From positions 3,601,001-3,665,000 of the forward strand of contig JAEVHH010000005.1 in assembly GCA_017607445.1 (NCBI GenBank): DNA of 64,000 nucleotides, given 5' to 3'. Positions 46,731 to 57,546 of the stretch are shown here, piece by piece. The notes under the pieces are model-generated. The model was not told the DNA's origin. It saw nothing but the letters and a program-made list of their open reading frames with translations, and did no database searches. Each line of letters opens with the position of its first letter. Position 1 is the stretch's first letter. The stretch is from Histoplasma ohiense (taxonomy: Eukaryota; Ascomycota; Eurotiomycetes; Onygenales; Ajellomycetaceae). Position numbers and translations under genes: made by a program.

Positions 46731-49121
46731 ATGTCGGACAACCCAGATAAATCCCCTTTACTATCTCATTCGCAACGCCCTTGTTCTCCAATCCCGTCCA
46801 TTCGGTCTGGTTCCCCAGCCCCTGGCTCCCTTCCAAGGCATATTACAACAGCCCGCCTTGCTACACCCATCCCATCGTCATTTGATGGACAGAGCCAGAG
46901 CCAGAGCCCCCACGCAATTCCTATTTCAAATGGGCTATCGTTGGAGCAAATCACCCTTCCCCCTAGGGCTCATGCGTTCTCCCTCCATGGTCCTGGTCAT
47001 TCCGCTTTAGCATCTGCTCTACAGCACGATTCCGTACAGAGAAATCCCTCAAGGAACACCTCTCCACTCTCAACAAAATCCGATTCGCCTCTTTTGGCCC
47101 CTGCGAAATCGACGTATGGGTCCTTCGATGCCAGATCCGGTAAAGACGGTGGATCAGACCAAGGTGCCGGGACGATGGAAAACCCAGATATAGTAAGGAG
47201 GCATTTGGTTCAGCCGCAGCATGACTCGGATAACCGTGCGTCAGGACAGAGTTCGGACTCTTCGAGGAATGCGGGACCGAATGAGGAGTTTTCTAGTCTT
47301 CAACTCCAGGGGGGGGATATTACAAGACCTATCTATCGTTGGGCTGAGGAACTAGCTGGACAGGGCACCAATGGTTCTCGTCGCAGACGCAGTTTTGATA
47401 TAGCTCGACCAGAGCCCGAGAGTGAGGTCCTGGACATCAATACGATCAAAGTTCCTGGAGGTTTCCGGAGAGATTTTCTCCGTCGTGTTGCTGGTCCCGG
47501 GGATTTACAAGATCTTCACACCGCTGAACAAGGTGAACATCAAAACGGTAGACCAGTTCTACTTACGAACAATTTCCTAGAGTTCCTGACTCTATATGGC
47601 CACTTTGCAGGAGAGGAATTGGAAGAGGACGACGAGGCACTGGGACCGGATGAGTACTTTGCCCCTGACCTATGGAGTCATCGGGAGTCGATGACAGATG
47701 AGGATAGAAGATTACTGGCAGAAGAGGAACCTCTCCTCCGCCCAGAGACTCCTGGAAAACCCCGTAGACCCAAAGAACGAACTAAACAACCGAACACCAC
47801 CTCAACAGGAGCAATGCTTCTCCTTCTGAAATCGTTCGTTGGGACGGGGGTTTTGTTCCTGCCAAGAGCTTTCATGAATGGAGGAATGCTTTTCAGCTCT
47901 GTGGTGCTCGTTTCTGTGTCCCTCCTTAGCTACTACTGCTTTATACTCCTTGTCAACACGCGACTAAAAATACATGGGTCATTCGGTGATATTGGCGGCG
48001 TGCTCTACGGCAATCACATGAGACGGATCATTCTAGGATCCATTGTCCTCAGCCAACTTGGTTTTGTGTCTGCATATATTGTCTTCGTTTCCCAAAACCT
48101 ACAAGCGTTTGTTCTTGCTGTGAGCAAGTGCAAAACTTATATCGACATCAAGCTCATGATATTGATACAATTGGTTGTTTTCCTACCTCTCTCCTTAATC
48201 CGTGACATCAGTAAACTAGGGTTTACAGCTCTCATTGCAGATGTTTTCATCCTAATGGGCATTATCTACCTATACGTCTATGGCGTTGAGACAATCGTCG
48301 ACAATGGAGGCGTTGCAGACATCAAACCATTCAATCCCGTGAGCTGGACTCTATTTATCGGCACCGCCATCTTCACATATGAAGGCGTCGGCCTCATCAT
48401 ACCCATCCAGGAATCCATGAAGAAGCCTCAAAAGTTCCCTGGCGTCCTGGCCTTCGTGATGTTTATGATAACCGCCGTATTTCTCTCGATGGGGGTGCTT
48501 GGCTACGCTGCTTTCGGCTCCAAGACTGAAACCGTCGTCTTACTTAACCTGCCGCAGGATAGTAAGGTGGTTAACGGGATCCAATTCCTGTATTCTTTGG
48601 CGATTCTTCTCAGCACACCGCTCCAACTTTTCCCCGCCATCCGAATCTTGGAAAACGAGCTGTTCACCCGCAGCGGGAAATACAACCCAGGCATCAAATG
48701 GAAGAAGAACGGGTTTCGATCCCTCCTAGTCGTGTTTTGCGCTCTCGTTGCATGGGGTGGTGCAGCAGATTTGGATAAGTTTGTTGCGCTGGTCGGGAGC
48801 TTCGCCTGCGTACCATTAGTTTACGTGTATCCTGTAAGCCCTTCTCTCCTCGCTCTGACTTCCACTCCTGAGCGCTCTTCAGTGTCTTTTCCTCTTTTCC
48901 AATTCCCAACAAGCGCTCTTTTAAGCACCGCTAACGAACATATCACAAAAATACAGCCAATGCTACATCTCAAAGCTGTTTCGACGACCGCGCGCCAGAG
49001 ATATGCAGACATCGGCCTCGCAGTATTCGGCATGATCGGATGTGTCTACACCACCGTCCTCACCGTTTCAAATTGGGCCGCGGGCGAATCTTCTGGAAAC
49101 CCTCGTCATTGTTCCGTATAA
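46731..49121 (+). CDS. Vacuolar amino-acid transporter, Avt3/Avt4-like
   Basis: Two exons: 46731-48833 and 48957-49121, giving 755 residues; start at MSDNPDKSPLLSH, the first ATG that fits the family (an in-frame ATG 153 nt upstream has no support). The 123-nt intron is a multiple of three and has no in-frame stop. A long Ser/Pro-rich N-terminal tail (about 390 residues) precedes the AAAP-family domain: TSTGAMLLLLKSFVGTGVLF, LPRAFMNGGMLFS, GSFGDIGGVLYG, IQESMKKPQKFP and KTETVVLLNLP, with about 11 membrane segments. Yeast Avt3/Avt4 export neutral amino acids from the vacuole and are regulated through long N-terminal tails, so the same role is inferred. Splicing joins VYVYP to PMLHLKA. Confidence 0.92.
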   Translation: MSDNPDKSPLLSHSQRPCSPIPSIRSGSPAPGSLPRHITTARLATPIPSSFDGQSQSQSPHAIPISNGLSLEQITLPPRAHAFSLHGPGHSALASALQHDSVQRNPSRNTSPLSTKSDSPLLAPAKSTYGSFDARSGKDGGSDQGAGTMENPDIVRRHLVQPQHDSDNRASGQSSDSSRNAGPNEEFSSLQLQGGDITRPIYRWAEELAGQGTNGSRRRRSFDIARPEPESEVLDINTIKVPGGFRRDFLRRVAGPGDLQDLHTAEQGEHQNGRPVLLTNNFLEFLTLYGHFAGEELEEDDEALGPDEYFAPDLWSHRESMTDEDRRLLAEEEPLLRPETPGKPRRPKERTKQPNTTSTGAMLLLLKSFVGTGVLFLPRAFMNGGMLFSSVVLVSVSLLSYYCFILLVNTRLKIHGSFGDIGGVLYGNHMRRIILGSIVLSQLGFVSAYIVFVSQNLQAFVLAVSKCKTYIDIKLMILIQLVVFLPLSLIRDISKLGFTALIADVFILMGIIYLYVYGVETIVDNGGVADIKPFNPVSWTLFIGTAIFTYEGVGLIIPIQESMKKPQKFPGVLAFVMFMITAVFLSMGVLGYAAFGSKTETVVLLNLPQDSKVVNGIQFLYSLAILLSTPLQLFPAIRILENELFTRSGKYNPGIKWKKNGFRSLLVVFCALVAWGGAADLDKFVALVGSFACVPLVYVYPVSPSLLALTSTPERSSVSFPLFQFPTSALLSTANEHITKIQPMLHLKAVSTTARQRYADIGLAVFGMIGCVYTTVLTVSNWAAGESSGNPRHCSV

Positions 49122-50335
49122 ATGAAAATAGAGGCGAAGAGGGGGGGATCAAAGAGGAGCCTTACGACGAACAAAGTTTTTTTTCTAGACAGCCATCCCG
49201 AGTTACCAATACCCACACGTCATGGTCCTTGTCATAGGCTTTTTTTTTTTTTTTTTTAATCGTTTATTTATTTATTTCCTTATTTATCCATCAGAATATG
49301 CACACGCAAACGAACATGAGCTTTTCGACATACCCAACCCTTGCCATTTGCTGAATGAGATATCTAATTCAGCATCCTCATCAAAGGCTTCCTGTCATTC
49401 ATACACCGGCCCCTCCATTACGGCGGTGCTGTACATGCATGTTTCCCCTTGCTCTCCAGCGGGGTGGAAAGCCTCGAGAATTTCCCGAAGAAAACAGGCG
49501 CGGTTTCATAGATATCGTATGTCCATTTCTTTTTATTTATCTGCATATGTATGCAAATCACGTACACTGATTTTACGGCTTTGTCAAGGAGTATTGTATT
49601 AAGAATCTTGTATTCAAGATCTGAATTTTGGCTTTTCGTTTTCTTTTGGTCTTCTCTTCTTTTCTTTTCTTTTATTTTCTTTTCTTCTATTTTCTTTTCT
49701 TTTCTTCTATTTTCTTTTCTTCTTTTTTTTTTCCTGGTTGATTGTTTGTTAGAATCGTCAGCGAAGCGATTTTTTTTTTTTTTTTTTTTTTTTTTTTGAT
49801 GACATACATAGAATCCTCTTTTTTGACATACAACTATATTGTGACGCAGGATGAAAGAATTTTACACATCAATCTATATACTTATCGGTCTTATTCAGGT
49901 CATTGACCAAAATTCCCAGTAAAGTATTTTATATGTGGAGAAATGTAGTTGAAAGCCAGAGAAAAAATGGAAATGTTTCTAAATAACATTCTCTACATAA
50001 TGTTCATGCTCGGATTTTAGATCAGAGAGAACAGAAACGTTAAATGAGACCCAACAAAAAAGAGGCAGTTGGTATCTAGAACAACCAGCAACAATAAATG
50101 AAGATCTGTCCCCAATATGACACTTACATACAGAGCATATAGAACAAAGTCAAACATACACGGGGGGCCCAAATGTGTGCACGGGGATGGATAGATGCAG
50201 AGAATAATACATAATTCACATCAAAAATCCCCAAAGCCCAAATTAGAAAAGAAAAAAAAAAGTATTTTAAGGGAAAGAAACCAGTTCAGGAGATTAATAT
50301 AATGTATTTTAGATGTAGAGAGCAAGGAAATCTCG
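49122..50335. other. Convergent intergenic region, homopolymer- and pyrimidine-rich
   Basis: T runs at 49242-49257 and 49771-49797, and TTTTCTT-type tracts at 49650-49735. 3' flanks of two convergent genes. No coding frame supported. Confidence 0.6.
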
Positions 50336-51391
50336 TTACGATTTCTTCCCCGCAGCAACAGCAGCACCAGAGGCAGAGCCAGCTGCAGATTCTGTGCCCG
50401 ATTTTGGAGCGTCGACTATCTTCCCCGCGGCAATCGCTGCGTCGCGTCCGCCCCAGCTAGAATTAAATTAAGGAGAAGTAAAAGACGAGTCAGCATATTG
50501 TGACCATAAGGTTGAAATATCGATTTGATATGAACAGGAAGCCAGCGTGTGTGAAAATGGGAGAAAAAAAAATAGACACCTTTTCCTCCCCGGTACTCCA
50601 AGACTGGAAAGAGGCGTAGTAAGGGATACAAGTAGTAGAAAGGGGAGACAGGATTATTACATACTTCCACCAATTCAGATACCGATATCCCTGCGTCAGC
50701 TGCGCTCCGAAGTTCACGAAATGGCATGCGAATAGCAGATAGTTCTTAGGGGTTACGGCGAGGGCGTAACGCATGAATGTGCCAGAGTATATCACTAGGG
50801 CGCCTGTCATTTGGCCGGAGATACTGTAATTGGATTCATGACCATTATTAGTTGCTGAACGTTGTTCAATTCGGAGAATCAAGATGCTGATGGCTGGCTG
50901 GGTGAGGTGCAAATGATCGGTTCGGTGGAAAGACGATGTGGGAGGGGACGGGTAGGGAAACGAGCAGGCAAAGGCTAGCTTGGCTCTCATTTTCTGTGTT
51001 TTCGAGGAGAAGGAAAAGGATGGGGATGTGATAACTACATTTCAGGATCTTTCTGTGTGTCCATCACAGCAGCGACAGGAATACCGAAGTTTGAGACCGG
51101 GCCCCAGAAATCTGTTTGTTGTTTCCGCATCCAATTGATGTTGGTTAGCAGAATATTTCAGTGAAGATAGCTTAGACGGGCTATTGCCTCTGAATGTCCA
51201 TTATCCCCGGGTATATAGGCACAGAGATATCTATGTAGATACGACAGAAATTCAAGGGATGACATCTGTATTAATTGCGTGCTTGCTCCCGGGAACCTCT
51301 TTGACATTTTCAACTTACGTGTTGAGCATATATAATCCAGCACCTTGTTCGAGCGTATCTTCGCATTGACAGCTTTGATTGCTGCAGCCAT
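50336..51391 (-). CDS. MPC1: Mitochondrial pyruvate carrier subunit 1
   Basis: Four exons: 51319-51391, 51039-51111, 50665-50823, 50336-50456, giving 141 residues. Mpc1 pairs with Mpc2/3 in the inner mitochondrial membrane to import pyruvate. The spliced protein reads MAAAIKAVNAKIRSNKVLDY, then HFWGPVSNFGIPVAAVMD, ISGQMTGALVIYSGTFMRYA, LAVTPKNYLLFACHFVNFGA, QGYRYLNWW, and a C-terminus rich in A, G and K ending KKS. Each is a Mpc1 hallmark; three short helices fit the family. Length is slightly above the usual 110-130. Confidence 0.95.
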
Positions 51392-52116
51392 CTTTGTCGG
51401 ACAGCTAGGATGTGGATTCAGGGCGGAAGAGGGTTAGAAAGAGGAGGGTCCGGGGAGCGTTCAAAACCAAAGGTATTTCAATAAATAGCTATCCGTCATG
51501 TATACAAGCCTCTGAGCTGGTTTTTATATCCTAATATCACTCTTTTTCCTGTTTTGGCTCCGAAATCCGGAGAGCAGAATACGCTAGCCGTGTTTGGATA
51601 ATAGTCACGTGATTATAACTCAGCGAGGATTTTTTGACATCAAGCACATAGAGGTAGTGAAGAGGAGAGAACGATAGTAAAAACCGTGTGCAAAATCATA
51701 TTCCTTTTTTAATTTTTTTTTTTTTTTTGATTTGCTGGCTAATATAGTGAATCTTTTCAGGTGTATGGATGACAAAAATGTAAGAAACCTGCTGGAAAAC
51801 AGCTCTGGCTTCGGGACAAGCCCAGACAGCTCCATCATGTCAACTTTCCTCGCCCAGCGCCCCAACGCCATGGTACAACAAGTTAGATTTTTAAATTGAT
51901 TTCTGTTTTGAGCAACAACAAAAGGTGTTTTGTCACATGTAGCCTTTTACGCACTGGTGATAATTTATCGGTATAAATTGTGGATAATTGGATATCCAGT
52001 AACAAAAAAAAAAAAAAAAATTGAGTTCTTTCATCACACCTTCTCATCAGGAGTCATTGTTATGTGTGTGTGGCTCCATCAGCATGTAACGTATAACTCA
52101 ATTGGCCTATTTAATC
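51392..52116. other. Intergenic region, no gene seen
   Basis: Promoter of MPC1 and 3' flank of SMB1. A T run lies at about 51711-51729 and an A run at about 52004-52020. No coding frame supported. Confidence 0.55.
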
Positions 52117-53211
52117 TCATCGTCCGCCAAATCCAGGGGGTGGGAAGCCTCTGCCCTGACCAGGAGGGGGTTGGAAACCAGGTGGCTGTGGGAACCCGGC
52201 TGCTTACAGGTATTCAGTCAGTAAGTGAATAACAACATAGCCAAGAAATAGGAATAGAAACAAGAGGAACAAAATACAGGTAAAGAAAGCACTTACGAGG
52301 TCCACCAGGTCCACCGGTTGCACCGGGTGCGAATCCAGGAGGTGGTGGTGCAAAGCCAGCTGCAGGAAATTGGCACAAATTAGCTTTTGAAATCCGAAGA
52401 GCTAAATATCATAATGGAACCAAAAGTGAAAATAACCCACCAGGTCCTCCAGGTGGTCCTCCTCGTCCCGGGAATCCTGGGGGCAGGGCCCCAGGGAATC
52501 CTGGAGGGGGGAACGCTCCAAATCCTCCGGGAGGCGGCGGTCCACCAACACCAGCTGCTGGGCCCCCAAGTCCAACAGGCAAACCCCTTCCAGCCGGCCT
52601 GCTGATGCCAGGCCCTGCGGCCAAAGTGGCTGCAGAAGCTCCTGATGCGCCAGGCACAGTTGTACCTAACCGCGCCGCGGGGTCTGCAGGCGGCGGTCCA
52701 TCAACGGAACACGAGACGACTTGTGTCCCGCGCAAGATTGTGAGGCCAAGTGTTCGTTTCTCTTCGGCTTCGACGAGGGTTGGTGTGCTGGATCCGGGGG
52801 CTTGAGTTGATTTGGTTGATTTTCTCTTGACACGCCGGAATTCCTCCGTATCCGCTAGAACGAGATTCATGTGCTGCGCGACGTATACTGGACGTTAGCG
52901 GCCGGCAATTTGCCATTCGCCTCTTACGTGGATGAAGAAAGAAAGACATTTACCTTATCAAAGGCGAGCATTTGACCTGTCATTTGTCGTCCATCGGTCA
53001 AGGTCACTCTCATCCGGTAGTTGATCTGGTTGCCAGGCACTGTTAGCGGAATCTCAGCTCCAGGAAACAGACACAGACGCGGCTGGATAGACGTACGAGG
53101 TTTTGCTAGGACAATGTTAGCAGGTGATTCTCTATCAATCAACGAAGCTTGGTCCATTTGCGATCTTCTAGAGGATTGGCATACCATTTTGCCCTGTTTA
53201 TTTGCAGCCAT
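52117..53211 (-). CDS. SMB1: Core small nuclear ribonucleoprotein SmB
   Basis: Five exons: 53185-53211, 52954-53025, 52441-52873, 52297-52359, 52117-52199, giving 225 residues. It is part of the Sm ring of U1, U2, U4 and U5 snRNPs. The Sm1 motif is INYRMRVTLTDGRQMTGQML plus AFDKHMNLVLADTEEF; Sm2 is KRTLGLTILRGTQVVSCSV. The C-terminal tail is Gly/Pro-rich (PPPGF, GRGGPPGG) and ends GRGFPPPGFGGR, as in fungal SmB. Intron 1 is placed at the AACCAG acceptor downstream of a CTAAC branch site, which makes the N-terminus MAANKQGKM followed by INYRM. Introns 3 and 4 cut the Pro/Gly tail. It is head-to-head with RPL11. Confidence 0.92.
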
Positions 53212-53595
53212 TTTGTCGCAGGTCGCGCGCACGAGTGCGACTTCTCCAGGCCAGCTCAGGACGGGGCAGAATAAAGTAAAATCAAGATATAGAATCCTCC
53301 AATCCACAGCTAGCTCTCCGTAAACCTCTGCAATAGGAACCCGATGGACTCAGAATAACAAGTCGGCGATGGAGCTTGACGTTGGCGCATGTCTCGTCTC
53401 GTACAATTAAATCCCACGCCCGCCTTGGCTGCCAGCCGGGCTCGCTAGTCAATGCCAAGACGCCAAGCCACTAAGGGTTTTGCACTCTTCTCCCACACAA
53501 GTCACAACATCGAGACATTCTCATTACACCCTCAGGATATTCCTCGTAGCCTTTCATCTACTAACAGCCGACCGTCCAGCCGTACACGAATCGCC
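53212..53595. promoter_or_regulatory. Compact divergent promoter of SMB1 and RPL11
   Basis: Only 384 bp lie between the two ATGs, so the promoters overlap or abut. CAAG/CCAAGACG patches and pyrimidine-rich leader sequence precede RPL11. No specific factor site is claimed. Confidence 0.5.
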
Positions 53596-54506
53596 ATGGT
53601 GAGCATCGCTGAAATACCCCATCATATGCAATTCTATGCCAGATTTCACCGACAACTTTTCGATATTTCTTGGCTAATTGAATGCGAATACAGGCCGAGG
53701 GAAAATCCAGCAACCCCATGCGGGAGCTCCGCATTCAAAAACTCGTCCTCAACATCTCCGTTGGCGAATCCGGTGACAGACTCACTCGTGCTGCGAAGGT
53801 GTTGGAACAGCTGAGCGGTCAAACTCCTGTCTACAGTAAGCGAAAAGAAAAGAAAATAATAAAATAAAAACCATCAAGATCCTAGTGATAGCCATGCGAT
53901 GCGGCAGAGAGAGGTGTAAGGATAGCAATCTGATGGGATGAACTATATAGGCAAGGCCAGATACACTGTCCGTACCTTCGGTATCCGTCGTAACGAGAAG
54001 ATTTCCGTACACGTCACTGTCCGTGGACCCAAGGCCGAGGAGATCCTGGAGCGCGGCCTCAAGGTCAAGGAATACGAATTGAAAAAGCAGAACTTCTCCG
54101 AAACTGGCAACTTCGGCTTCGGTATCAGCGAACACATCGATCTGGGCATCAAGTATGACCCCGGTATTGGCATCTACGGAATGGACTTCTACTGTTGCAT
54201 GTGCGTTTTCCCCCGTTTTCTATTTTCATTTTCTTTTCCCAGAACTCTACCGAATTGAGGCGAAGGGGATTTGATTTGCCATAGCGTCATCCGCCCTTTG
54301 ATTGGACATGATTGGAGAAATTTTGAAAATTGAGGAAGGGTATTATATTAACCACAGTGTACTACGACTATTTTAATAGGACCCGACCTGGTGAACGCGT
54401 CGCTAAGCGCAGACGATGCAAGTCCAAGATCGGCGCCAGCCACAGAATCAACCAGACTGAGACGATCAAATGGTTCAAGACTCGCTTCGAGGGAATTGTT
54501 CGATAG
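53596..54506 (+). CDS. RPL11: 60S ribosomal protein uL5 (Rpl11)
   Basis: Four exons: 53596-53598, 53694-53835, 53951-54200, 54380-54506, giving 173 residues. The first coding exon is just the ATG, followed at once by GTGAGC. The protein starts MAEGKSSNPMRELRIQKLVL and contains NISVGESGDRLTRAAKVLEQ, YTVRTFGIRRNEKI, RGPKAEEILERGL, FGISEHIDLGIKYDPGIGIYG, and ends KTRFEGIVR, all diagnostic of uL5. It binds 5S rRNA in the central protuberance of the large subunit. Length is normal. Intron 3 (179 nt) shows no evident snoRNA boxes. Confidence 0.95.
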
Positions 54507-56851
54507 ATGCTTGTTGGTTTTTTTATTCCGTCTCCGGGTTTGCGTCACTGTTTAGATGTGGAAAAGAGTCAAAAGGGAGCCGGGGGGTAAATATTTCATC
54601 TTTCTCTTTTTCTTTTTATCAATCTAGCGTCAGGTTTGGGCACATTCACATTAACCTTTTTTTTTTTCCCTATTTTGTTTTGCTTTTAATGATGTAACTG
54701 AAAAAGAAAAGATGACGCCGAAAGAGGAAGCGATTGGGAAATCTGCGACCCAACGACGTCCGGACACCGGTGCTTAACACGGGCCTTTCTATCTGGTGGG
54801 TGACCCATTGGCGAAAGTGGACGCGGGTTGCAGATTCTCATGTTCTCTCTCCGCCTTTCGGTTCTCTCCCCCTTCCCTCTTTTCTACTATACAATTCAAT
54901 GACAAAGATGTTTTATCCCTGACCCAATAGAGGCAGGGAGAAGAAAATGGTCGCTCCTTTTTTTCTTTCCCTGTTTTCCAAAGATTTCACAATGGAGGCT
55001 TCACAAAGGGTGTCGTTCCGCTTAACCATTGCTTTGAAACAAAAAGAAAAAAAAAACAAAAAAAAACAAAGGGCGATTCATTTCCTCTCCTTTTATATTC
55101 TGAGGCGCGTCGAGTCGACCCTCAGGCGGCCTGAAATTTGAAACATTGGTCATTTGGATTTCTATCCTGTTGTTTCCCCCCTTGGCTGCTGCCATAAAAT
55201 ATATACCTAGGTATATAAGGGGCGAGAGGATAAGAGTCTGTGTTCCATGTTTCTCTTTCCTTACCACCACCTCCAACACCGCGGACTATCATTCTCGACT
55301 CGCTTCTCCGCTTCTCACGCCTTACGTGGTTGGGGATGTTTATCTTGGTTACAAAGACAACTTTTTGCTGGATCGATGTACTCTACTCCAGAGGACAGAG
55401 AGCCGAGAACGAGACGAAGCGATGTGAGCGTTGAGGGGAGGTTGGGACACGCAGACACACCCGGTCACTTGGTACTTCGTAAGATCGCTATCAGGGCCGC
55501 TATGTGAGTGAGTGAGTGTGCTGTGTGTCCCATCGGACTGAAGCGACGCAGCCCACGGCCTTCATACATTGGAAGGTAGAATGGCTCGTTTCTGACTTAA
55601 AGAGGACGGTTTGAGTATACATATACCCCCCCCAACCAATGAAGTACCCAGCTAGGTTATTTCTGTAATAGGCTTCGGAGACAATGCAGCTGGCGAAAAA
55701 GGGGATGCGCTGAAGTAAAATTGAACAGAGCTGTGCAGGTAAGTTGGTGCAGAGTGGTAATGATGCTGCTATGTAAGAAATCTTCGTGGTGGGAGGATTA
55801 ATTGATCTTCCTGTAACTTTCTAGTGACTTATGGTCCTGGATTGAACGTTCAGCGGCAAATAGTGAGGTGAAAGGAGACGTCAGCTTGATGTTCAGTTTT
55901 CCTTTCATAAGAGAAAAGTAAAGGAAAGGAAAGGAAACCCATTTCCCCACAGCTCATCTACATACGAACGGAGATAAAAATTTGATCCCTTAAATTGATT
56001 AAATTGAGGATAATATACAGACATTGCCAATCCCGAACATATACCGAGGAGAAAACACGGGAGAAAAAAATCGCACATTTCCCTGCCACATCAAAATATA
56101 TCTGAGAGTTCTTGGATCAATCTGGCTTCATTCAACTGCTCTGTTTGACGGCTCAGTTTCTCACTAACACCAAACTTCATTCCTATCCATGTCCCTCCCT
56201 TCTCTCATTTTTCACCCCGAACAATCTTGAATGTTATATTTTTGATGGTTGCTTGCTTTGATGAAACTTAATTCACCGCGTCCACAGACCGACAACACAA
56301 CACACAACACGCTGGTTTTGCCTATTTCTGGCACTGTTTGCATTTTCCAAATGAATGACCCTGGAAGGTTGGAGGGGGGAGGGGGGAGGGGGAACAAAAA
56401 ATAAAATAAAATAAAATAAATCAAGGAACAAAAGAGCGGAAATAGGCCAAGATAACAAGCAGGAAGAAAAGTTGCCCATGATTCACCCTCTCAAACCCTC
56501 CCCCACAAGGGAACAATTTTGTTCTTTTTGTTTATTTATCTCTTGACTCTCACCTGCATCATTATCCTCCACTTCCTTCCCCAGGGATGTTGTTATTAAT
56601 TTCCTGTTTCGTTTTCGTTTTGTTGCACATCCATTTCATGAATCTACGACGCACACCAAAGGCAAATCCAAACATATCACTTTTTATTTGACTCGATTCC
56701 TCTCACATAACTACAAGAATCGAATGTCAGCAAAACTGCAGACCCCCTTATGCTAAGGATCTCCAACCCATTCAAGACAAAGGAACATAGGCAATGGAGG
56801 GGAAAAAACACATATAGAGAATGGGAAAGAAGAAGAAAGAGATGACAAGAC
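54507..56851. other. Long gene-poor interval, no gene seen
   Basis: 2.3 kb with pyrimidine/purine tracts, (AAAGG) at 55920-55935 and (AAAAT)n at about 56397-56420. Open frames (for example 54947-55141 and 55146-55434) lack family signatures. Could hold long UTRs or a noncoding RNA. Confidence 0.5.
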
Positions 56852-57546
56852 TTACTTATCCCACCAACTCGAGAAGAACCGCCGCTTCTCCGGCCCCGCG
56901 CCAACATTCTGCTCATGCCACTGCGCCCTGCGTAACGCAAAGCTAGTGTCTGCCGTATTCCGCTTCTGCGACGCGAGGTTAGAGAAGAGATTTGTCCCGC
57001 TGGCAGAGTTGCGTCTGCGGAATGCATTGGGGCGTAGTGAACCTTCGTCTTCGGTTTTGGAGCCCGAGCCCGAGACTGAAGTGTGAGGCGGTTGCTGAGC
57101 CATATATGGCGGTCGCAGGGGTGGAGATGTTTGATGTGTGAGTGGGCTGCTGCCAAAGGACGGTAAGGGGAAGGGAGGTTCGAGTCCGGAGGGCTGCACG
57201 GGAGAGGCCTCAGCACTCGGAGGTGGAGAAATGGCTCCCCCCGTGCTCTCATGAGAGCTGGAGAGGGTGGATGTTGTGGAGGCCTGGGTGTTTTGGAGTG
57301 TTGATGAATGTTAGTTGCATGGTGATTTTCGTTTTGGAACGGTTGTCTTTCCCGATCCTTGATCGGATGGCATATATTTGATGGCTGGAGAAGGAACTGT
57401 GCAAAACGTACCCGTCTCAGAGTTTCACTGGGGGATGTGGATATGCTTGGTCTTGTGGGAATGTAGAAATAAGGAGGTCCACCACGAACCCAGACGGGAG
57501 GATGATCAGGACGGTCACTTGGACGATCGCTGGGGCGGCTGCTCAT
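56852..57546 (-). CDS. Short Ser/Pro-rich fungal protein with conserved C-terminal tail
   Basis: Two exons: 57412-57546 and 56852-57283, giving 188 residues. The start is SSRPSDRPSDRPDHPPVWVR; the middle is low-complexity Ser/Pro/Thr. The C-terminus looks constrained: RRRNSASGTNLFSNLASQKR, then ALRRAQWHEQNVG and a closing RRFFSSWWDK. This arrangement, an R-N-S phospho-type site then an aromatic FxxxWWDK end, recalls small conserved ascomycete proteins of unknown function. I cannot assign a role. Splicing at CGG|GTACGT and CCCAG|GCC is in phase and joins LRR to ASTTS. Confidence 0.7.

Noticed and set aside
53599..54379. Possible snoRNAs in the RPL11 introns
   Set aside because: No convincing C/D or H/ACA box pairs at the right spacing by eye. 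The eL38 introns were checked likewise with the same result.
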